Assembly: GCA_020152595.1 (NCBI GenBank)
Contig: JAIGNY010001262.1
Coordinates: 820,001-884,000 of the forward strand
Source: Chiridota heheva
Lineage: Eukaryota > Echinodermata > Holothuroidea > Apodida > Chiridotidae
Length of the DNA stretch: 64,000 nucleotides
Reading direction: 5' to 3'
Below are positions 57,630-64,000 of this stretch, one piece after another; the stretch's first letter is position 1, and every line of letters begins with the position of its first letter. The notes beneath the pieces were generated by a model that made no database searches, was not told the origin of the DNA, and was given only the letters and a program-made list of their open reading frames with translations. A program made the position numbers and the translations under genes.

Positions 57630-58435
57630 TTAGACGAGCCGATTTTTGTTGGCACCTGGATGGGGGTGTAGCATCAACTCATTAAAAGTGTACCCAAAGG
57701 CTTGCCAAACCGATAAGTTTTACGTCAGAATGGGAAGTAGGTGTGCAAACAGCTGTTTTTCCGTATGAACTTGTGACCTACGGTCATTTGACAGGGTCAG
57801 CCACAGGCACTAGAAACAATGAGACCCAGACTTTAAACTTTAAGTATAGCACAGACAAAGATATCTCTAAGATTTTTAAAGATGTAGGTTTCGCAATCTG
57901 GCAGGATGGATCTATTTTACAAGATTTTCAGCTAAACTAAATGAGGATGATAAATATCAGATAAGGGGTACACGCACGAATGTTCTGGAGCTACGTGGTC
58001 GTATCTGTAACGTTTTGGGTTTTAACGACAGATATGCAAGAATAGGTGCCGGGAATTCGGCACCAGAAAACAACAACCCCTCACAGCATTTATATATTAA
58101 AAATAAAACAGACAATGATTCTTGCTCAACCTTTTACTGGTGGGTAACAGCAGACTTTCCTTTCAGATCTCCAAAAAATTCGACATTTATACGTTTATTC
58201 AAACCTTGTAGAGCCGACATTAGTGGGGGATCAGGAGGCACCTCTGCTTAGGCATTCAGAGGCTACTTCCGCCGGCGGTTATCAGCCGAACAGTATCAGA
58301 TATACTCCGCTCAGAGATAACATAATAAACACGGCTAATATTTCAGTTTACGATGGTTTGGATTACCCCGTGGAATTTACAGAAGGACACATTTCGCTCA
58401 GTCTGCATTTCCGACGTAAAAGATTGCTGCTGTAA
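57630..58435 (+). pseudogene. Penton-like minor capsid protein, version 2 (fossil)
   Basis: WEVGVQTAVFPYELV near 57730 parallels WEVGITAAYFPDDIYLV of the preceding gene, and the end (NISVYDGLDYPVEF, ISLSLHFRR) parallels its end. A diverged tandem paralogue. Confidence 0.5.
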
Positions 58436-58499
58436 AACTTATAAAGGTGCGAACAGGCCGGTGTGATTTCATTTTACATTTGGTAATCATAAGAGTAGT

Positions 58500-58985
58500 A
58501 TGGCTAATGCTGTTTATGTAGGAGCCCCTTATCAGAGGGGTGGTATTGGTGGTTTGTTCAATGCCTTGGGTGGGGCAATAGTACCATTGGGCATAGAGGC
58601 TGTAAAAGCAGGGGTGAAATTAGGTATAAAGCAAGCACCACAGTTAGCACGAGGACTTGCGAAACAAGGATTGCGGCTTGGTACCGACATGATTGCAGAC
58701 ATAGCTTCAGGGAAAGGTGTGAGAAGAACTGTCAAAGGAATATCAGCGCGAGAAAAGGACAAAATAGCTACGGACCTGATGAGAAAATTACAAGCAGCTC
58801 AGAGTGGCTCAGGGCATGCAGGGAGAGAGAAGACGTAAAGTTACTATGAAAAAAAGAAGTTTACAAAAAGGAAGAAGAAGAAGGCAACACGTAAGAAGGC
58901 TACTACTAAAAGGAAAACAACAAAGAAGAGAAAGAGAGAAACAGGAGGTCAAAACATAGGCTCAAATTTGGAATCGATACTGCAA
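58500..58985 (+). pseudogene. pX/pVI-like core or membrane-active protein (fossil)
   Basis: Starts MANAVYVGAPYQRGGIGGLF, followed by a long Gly/Ala-rich amphipathic segment. After it comes a Lys/Arg/Thr-rich run at 58850-58930, as in DNA-binding adenovirus-type core proteins carried by Polintons and adintoviruses. One or two genes. Confidence 0.55.
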
Positions 58986-58999
58986 CGCTATAATTTTTA

Positions 59000-60345
59000 A
59001 AATGTCTTTACTAGTAGATAGGTCAGAGTTGCATTATTTTTCTATACCCCTACTCAAAACGCCATTGAGGAAACAATTGATCACAGGCTACATGCAACAA
59101 GGGATTTGACAGATTATGGCCCTATGGAGTTTAACATCACGGGAAAGGGTGACACATTTTTAGATTTGAACTTCATACGTTTATCAATTAAATGCAAAGC
59201 GCACGATTTGGGCGTGGACTCAGATCTAGACGCTGCGGATAAACTGTCTTAGCAAACAACCTGCTTCAGTCGTTGTTTTCCAAAATGTCCGTGAAACTTG
59301 AAGGTCAAGAGGTGAGCGAGCAATCCTCGACATACCCATATAAGGCTTATCTGGAACCTTATTCCATTTTAACTTTGAGGCAAAGAAAACATTTCTCTCC
59401 ATGGGAGGGTGGTATGACGACACCCTCAAGAAGGAAACAACCAGTAACAAAGCGGCCACATTTTATGCTTTAAGCGCTTTTCAACCAAGATGGAAGGAGA
59501 GGGCAGGCGTAATTCAGGAAACCACAGCAAAGACGTTTGAATTATATGGCCCTATGTTTGTGGACCTTTTCAAATCACCGCTGCTATTACCAAATCTGGT
59601 CGATGTTGATATTAAACTGTACCGTACAGGGTCTGAGTTTTACATGATGTCGGGGGATGATACCGCAAAGGCTAAGAACTTCGCTATAGCTATAAGTAAG
59701 GCCACGTTACTGTTCAATTGTGTGAAGCTAACATCTCAGAGGAAAGTACAGATTGAGAAACAGTGGCTGACAACAAAGGTGAATATCCCCATGAAATGAT
59801 CCATGGTCTATGAGCTTACAATAATTGCTGGTATGCGGACTGTTAATCACCAGATTATGAAGGGAGTGCTACCTAACCGCGTCCTTGTGATGATGGTGGC
59901 CAATGCTGCGTATTCGGGAGGTAAACAGCTTGACCCTCTGTATCTGGAACATTTTAATATTACTAATCTACAGCTTAGGGCCGGAGATCAAATGTACCCA
60001 AATCAGGAAATGAAACTGATAATGACACCAGTCACAGGAGATTCAACAAAACAGTGCAATATTTTGAGGCATACCAACAACTGCTGGATACACTAGGGAC
60101 ATCAAACAGTAACGATTTGATAAATCTAGGCCCTGCAAAATGGGCAAAAGGACATACCGTATTTGGTTTGACCTAACACCAGACAGATCGGCAGGACGAA
60201 ACGCTAATTACAATACCGAGGGCAGTCTAACCATCAAATTGACATTTGCGTCAAGTCTGGCAACTCCTGTTACCTTGCTAACATATGTAGAACACGACGA
60301 AACTATCTTGATTGACTTAGGCCGAAGGGTTATCTACAGACCAAT
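59000..60345 (+). pseudogene. Double-jelly-roll major capsid protein, version 1 (fossil)
   Basis: F54H12.2-like Polinton capsid. TDYGPMEFNITGKGDTFLDL near 59115, YPYKAYLEPYSI near 59330, PLLLPNLVDVDIKLYRTG near 59575, LPNRVLVMMVANAAYSGG near 59870, LYLEHFNITNLQL near 59940, LTIKLTFASSLATPVTLL near 60225. The order matches the family from end to end. Confidence 0.88.
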
Positions 60346-61425
60346 TAATCTACCAATGCAACTATACCCTTATAAAGCCTACCTGGAAACATTGTTATCT
60401 TACGATGCCTTTTAAAAGACCTCTACGGGACAGTTGCAAGGATGGTATCAAAGTGTTTTTGTTACTGATGATGATACCTCACCTTACGCCACCACAGCTC
60501 GTTAAACAGATACCGAGGGAATGTTAGAATCATAGCAATGGTTGACGGGTACAAAATCGACAGCGTCAGCTAACGAATTTCAACCTGCTGGCATGAAAGA
60601 GGAATTTGAACCAACAAAAACAGCAGATATAAAGTTAAAGTATTGCGGTAGACCTGCTGTGAATATTTTTAAGTCACACCGTTTTATTCCCGACGGAATT
60701 AAGATAAACATCCTGTTTAGGCGATCCCACCAACTTTTTAATCAGACACAAATCGGGTGACCAAAAACATTGGTGTTGACTAACCAGTGCAAGACTAAGG
60801 GTACGCAAGGTTACTATAGAACCAGCAGCTCTTGCCGTCATTAATAGAGAATAGAAGAATGAACCACTGTATCTATTCTCTCAAAGAGTCATGGTAACAG
60901 CCTATGATTTAGTTGAGGATGCTAAGACTGTTTTGATAAACCAGTCAATGTTTCCACGCACACCAAAACAGATGTTCTGCATACACGTGAAGGAAAAGGA
61001 TTCTCTGGCAATAACGAAATAAATCCTTTCTTTTTTGCACAAGTCGATCTACATTCACTTCAGGTATCTGTTGGTAGCACCTATTACCCTCGTGAAGCAT
61101 GAAGCATAGATTACGACGAGGATGTAGGTTTAAATGAAACCAGGGCTCGCCTGAGGTCAGTTCTAGGTCTAGAGGCCACCAGTGAAAATATTAGGCTTAA
61201 AAACTTAAAAGGGGGAAACCATATTTACGCCTTTAACATGACACTGGATGCAAGCCATCGACAGGGTCATTACAACGAGGATAAGGTGGGGGTACTTAAC
61301 TTTAAGCTTACGTATGGTACTGCTTTACCTGAAGGTTATAAATTGATCACACTTGCCAAAATTGATTCAGTCTTGCTTATCTATAATAACCGACACCAAA
61401 TAAAAAATAGTGGAATAGGTATATA
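60346..61425 (+). pseudogene. Double-jelly-roll major capsid protein, version 2, partial (fossil)
   Basis: YPYKAYLETLLSYDAF near 60367 parallels YPYKAYLEPYSI of version 1. HRFIPDGIKINILFRRS near 60680 parallels its jelly-roll junction, and LNFKLTYGTALPEGYKLI near 61290 parallels its C-terminal strand region. Sequence is strongly diverged from version 1, so this is not a recent duplicate. The N-terminal part has no counterpart. Confidence 0.75.
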
Positions 61426-61509
61426 AAGGAGCAATGTCTATGCTGACCACATACCAATTGCATTACCTGATTAAGCAGGACCCTAAATTAACAGATTAAG
61501 CTTGTATAG

Positions 61510-61890
61510 TACATAATGGAGTCCACGGAGCCTATGAAGTGTTTAACCACATGTACACGACTCTTAGCATTATTATTTCCAACACGGAAACTAGGCACAA
61601 GAGTGGGCAGCATTGGGTGTGTTATCTTATTAATGATGCACACTCTGTTGAGTACTTTGATTCGTTCGGTGAGAAGGGTCCCGATTTTATCAAGGGTTCA
61701 TAAATAAATTTAACAATAGTAGACGATCTGTTATACAAGTACAGCCTGATTTGTCTTTATCATGTGGCTTGTACTGTATGCTTTTTTTTTTGTATGAGAA
61801 TTAGAGGTTTGGATTTTATTGAGATTATGGACATGTTTAATAAAGAAAACTTAGAAGAGAACGATAGACTTGTTTTAGCAGCATATTCGT
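61510..61890 (+). pseudogene. Adenain-like cysteine protease (fossil)
   Basis: Capsid maturation protease of the C5/Ulp1 type. HWVCYLIND near 61611 carries the catalytic His, EYFDSFG follows, and CGLYCML near 61762 carries the catalytic Cys. Its 3' end coincides with the 61891 repeat. Confidence 0.85.
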
Positions 61891-62045
61891 AGTATAACGT
61901 GACAACATCCTAAAAACGTGACAATTTTGGAAATAACGTGTTTACAAATTGTACACATCCTGGTGAGGATTGTCAACAATATTAACACATTGTATACAGA
62001 TTGTTGTAGCACAATTCGGAAATAATTTAGCCGCGCTTTTTTTTC

Positions 62046-62053
62046 TATATATA
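62046..62053 (+). promoter_or_regulatory. TATA box
   Basis: TATATATA followed by 'gatgtaaaatag', 76 bp before the ATG at 62129. Good spacing for an RNA polymerase II start between them. Confidence 0.5.
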
Positions 62054-62128
62054 GATGTAAAATAGTAGTGTTAAATCATTCGATCTGATATTAAGAAAAT
62101 AAATCTTAAATCAAAATCAAAAATCAAA

Positions 62129-62605
62129 ATGGAATCTGTAAAGAATACCAAAAATGTTCCAGCTGGACTTGCTATGGAAAATAAGCAAGTGAAAATCAAA
62201 CCTTCACTAAGTCTGAACATTCCAATTGCTTCAACATGTAAGGAACTGCCAAAAACACCAGGAGCACCAAAGAAGGCTGTAAAAACATTGAAACGTACTG
62301 CGGTAACTCTCTCAAGTGACTCTGATACAGACAACGATGATTTCGATACATACATGATGAAAGGATCCAAGCAACCAAAGTCTGAATCTGAATCGGAGGC
62401 TGAAGCACCAGCACCTGCGGAAGCTCCGGCTGAGGCTGAGGGCATGGAAACTGAGGGCTATGCAACAGATGAGAAGGAGTGTGAATTCGATCGGAAGTCT
62501 GACGTTGCTACACCAGAAGCTCCTCCGGTTTCCATTGTGAAGCTGGAACCTGTGGAGCTCAAGAAAACAAAGAAGCATGGTCTCAAATGTAAGAAAATAA
62601 TGTAG
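62129..62605 (+). CDS. Acidic/Ser-rich protein of second unit, unknown
   Basis: 158 codons, ATG start, first gene after the terminal repeat. Basic Lys/Pro N-terminal half (KKAVKTLKR), then an acidic SSDSDTDNDDFD run with casein-kinase-type sites, an Ala/Pro/Glu-rich linker, and a basic end (KKTKKHGLKCKK) that could be a nuclear signal. Predicted mostly disordered. Resembles early regulatory proteins of DNA viruses only in composition. No homologue recognised. Confidence 0.6.
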   Translation: MESVKNTKNVPAGLAMENKQVKIKPSLSLNIPIASTCKELPKTPGAPKKAVKTLKRTAVTLSSDSDTDNDDFDTYMMKGSKQPKSESESEAEAPAPAEAPAEAEGMETEGYATDEKECEFDRKSDVATPEAPPVSIVKLEPVELKKTKKHGLKCKKIM

Positions 62606-62659
62606 TTATAATGACGAGACCTTCTCTGCTTACTCTCTTGCTTACTCATACTTTGCCCG

Positions 62660-63131
62660 AAGGCTGAGGGATACAGTGCAATTGCTAGTGCTGTCTGACT
62701 TTAATAAGATACCTGCGGCGCTGGGCGGGAAGACGGGCAGTAACCCAAAGCCTCTGAAGATTTCAGATGGTCAAAAAACAAAACAGGCCAAGGGAACGTA
62801 TCATGTTTTTGTTTTTACTTTAAGTTTTCACGATTACCCTCTTGTCACAGAGCATTCAAAAGAGTTAATAAGTGTCATGACTAGCGTGGACGTAGGAACG
62901 TTGATGACAGAATCTCTACCTTTAGATGAGAGACAGAGATTAGAACTGTCATCATCACAGATTGTGTCAGTGAGCCATTTCAACAGTAGAACCACCCTAG
63001 ATTTTAGGAACTGGTTCTACAAGTTGGATGGCTCCAGACACCCCACAACAATAAGCGTAGGGCTACCCATGGCAGCAGCGTTAGTTTTGATTGGTGCTGG
63101 TATGAAAAAGAGATTGTCAAAGAAGAAGTAG
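62660..63131 (+). CDS. Possible tail-anchored protein of second unit, unknown
   Basis: Open frame with no obvious ATG near its start. FVFTLSFHDYPLVTEH, then ERQRLELSSSQIVSVSHF and FRNWFYKLDGSRHP, and a hydrophobic segment (VGLPMAAALVLIGAG) directly before the basic tail MKKRLSKKK. That ending looks like a C-terminal membrane anchor or a glycine/alanine membrane-active helix. Fold and family not recognised. Confidence 0.5.
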
Positions 63132-63249
63132 TTATGTTTTATCATTTTTCCTTTTAAGTCATTGGAACGATCAGTGGCATAAAGAATATTCAAAGTCTGC
63201 TGAGACTATTTATGAGGGATTAACCCAGGCTGTACATTTAACTACGGGT

Positions 63250-63999
63250 TTGAAGCAAGATGCTATGTTTGGAGATACTCACCGGTATTACAAGCTGATG
63301 GCCGTAGCAATGCATACAACATTTCTCAGATATTGGGGCCGAAACATGTACAGGCATATTAGGGAGGGGCAGAAGGACAAACTATTTATCACTGGCATAT
63401 TTGAGGCTGGTGACGTGAAACACTTGCACCTGGCGTATTACGATACTGAATATACAAGTGTTTTGCGTCATGTTGCTGTTATTGAGCTCATGGAGGAGGA
63501 GGGAGGGCATTGGTACGTATCTACAGAACCAAACCCTGATCACCAGGCACACAGTGTTGAGATATTAAGTAAGATGATGGCCAGGTGTAGCTATCTGGAG
63601 GTCATCCAGTGGACCAACAGAGATTGTCGTACCGTAAGAGACCAGATCTTGCACGGGGGCTGCCCTTTAGAGTCAGATAATCAGAAGTACCAATATTGCT
63701 TGTGGGAATTGGAAAAATCTAAAGACAAAGTTAAGGCCATGCAAGACACCCATGACAGCTATCGTGCCCTTCGGCACGATACCAAACTTGCCTGTTACGA
63801 GTGTCTCACACCAATGAGGACCAGGCGTGTGTACAAGTGGAACGAGAGGTTTGACGATTACGCCAAGTTGAGTTGGGTCCAATTGAGCCATGAGATTTCC
63901 TTAAATTTTAAATACGCCATGGGATTCTTGATCATGCTCCAGACACATTTTACAAAGGTTGGAGCTTTGATGTCCTTGGCTGATTTGGGGGATTTTTAG
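63250..63999 (+). CDS. Unknown 250-residue protein with HxH motif (possible HUH-type)
   Basis: Open to the last base of the window and possibly open some 100 bases upstream (EYSKSAETIYEGLTQ). Trp-, Tyr- and His-rich globular protein: GDVKHLHLAYYD near 63414 has His-hydrophobic-His, and NQKYQYCLWELEKSK near 63680 has a helix with Tyr and Lys. That order (HUH, then YxxxK) occurs in parvovirus NS1 and other Rep nucleases, but two short motifs do not establish it. CYECLTPMRTRR near 63790 has a CxxC. Alternatively a novel family. Confidence 0.45.
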   Translation: MKQDAMFGDTHRYYKLMAVAMHTTFLRYWGRNMYRHIREGQKDKLFITGIFEAGDVKHLHLAYYDTEYTSVLRHVAVIELMEEEGGHWYVSTEPNPDHQAHSVEILSKMMARCSYLEVIQWTNRDCRTVRDQILHGGCPLESDNQKYQYCLWELEKSKDKVKAMQDTHDSYRALRHDTKLACYECLTPMRTRRVYKWNERFDDYAKLSWVQLSHEISLNFKYAMGFLIMLQTHFTKVGALMSLADLGDF

Positions 64000-64000
64000 A

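Larger units (their letters stand above)
49855..61890 (+). mobile_element. Polinton/Maverick, old and broken
   Basis: A self-synthesising virus-like DNA transposon (adintovirus relative), all parts on the + strand: small leader genes, acidic protein, PolB N-terminal part, packaging ATPase, integrase, penton-like and major capsid proteins, core protein, protease. It looks broken throughout, with roughly two to three dozen breaks, so it is an old, neutrally decaying copy. The left limit is uncertain: the palindrome at 44551 could be the original end, with the 2.2-kb repeat and SINEs inserted behind it. The right limit is where the protease remains meet the 61891 repeat. The polymerase palm region of PolB was not recognised anywhere. 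Confidence 0.88.
61891..63999 (+). mobile_element. Second virus-like unit, starts at AGTATAACG repeat, runs off window
   Basis: Begins with about 50 bp nearly identical to 44551-44600, then about 100 bp without genes, a TATA box at 62046, and three open frames on the + strand. The frames look whole inside the window, unlike those of the neighbouring Polinton, so this unit may be younger. None of the three resembles a standard Polinton gene. Family unknown. Confidence 0.5.

Overview
The window is animal nuclear DNA, AT-rich and crowded with transposable elements. The only clear host gene is a multi-exon zeta-crystallin/quinone oxidoreductase gene (CRYZ family) on the + strand, spread over 28 kb (11275-39517). 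GT-AG introns, metazoan LINE families, a DIRS-type retroelement, a Polinton and tRNA-derived SINEs together suggest a marine invertebrate. An echinoderm, hemichordate or similar deuterostome is my guess, but nothing here fixes the phylum.

Layout. 1-6.2 kb: a field of nested inverted repeats with an old LINE remnant and a ~175-bp tandem repeat in the middle. 7.1-8.3 kb: a dispersed repeat invaded by a three-copy array of a TTAA-flanked MITE. 8.9-9.2 kb: a LINE tail. 10.1-10.7 kb: a long (TA)n tract containing a palindrome. 11.3-39.5 kb: the CRYZ gene, seven visible coding exons giving about 292 residues. The first exon(s), encoding roughly 35 N-terminal residues, were not found and probably lie upstream of the window. 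Its introns carry almost everything else in this interval: a tRNA-derived SINE (intron after 12304), a LINE inserted into another LINE (13.3-16.4 kb), a candidate 5-kb TIR element with an internal 2.2-kb repeat (17.5-22.5 kb), a broken DIRS-type element with a LINE inserted in it (about 25.1-29.7 kb), a ~295-bp tandem repeat (29.7-30.8 kb), and minisatellites at 31.1, 33.7 and 37.6 kb. A further 27-bp minisatellite lies 3' of the gene at 41.3-42.5 kb.

44.5-64 kb is the virus-like part. A 140-bp near-perfect palindrome at 44551 is followed by a cluster of seven copies or part-copies of one tRNA-derived SINE and a second copy of the 2.2-kb repeat. Then comes an old, broken Polinton/Maverick (about 49.9-61.9 kb) with recognisable remains of PolB N-terminal/exonuclease, packaging ATPase, integrase with chromodomain, penton-like protein, pX-like core protein, double-jelly-roll capsid protein and adenain-type protease. 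Several structural parts are present as two diverged neighbouring versions. At 61891 the first 50 bases of the 44551 palindrome recur in the same orientation. A different set of three open frames follows (62.1-64.0 kb), led by a TATA box; I cannot assign these to a known family. The last contains an HxH motif that might be a HUH nuclease, but this is weak. This second unit runs off the end of the window and is the best candidate for something undescribed.

Most of the longest open frames (10.1-10.7, 31.0-31.8, 33.6-35.8 and 41.2-42.4 kb) are artefacts of stop-free tandem repeats and are not annotated as genes.
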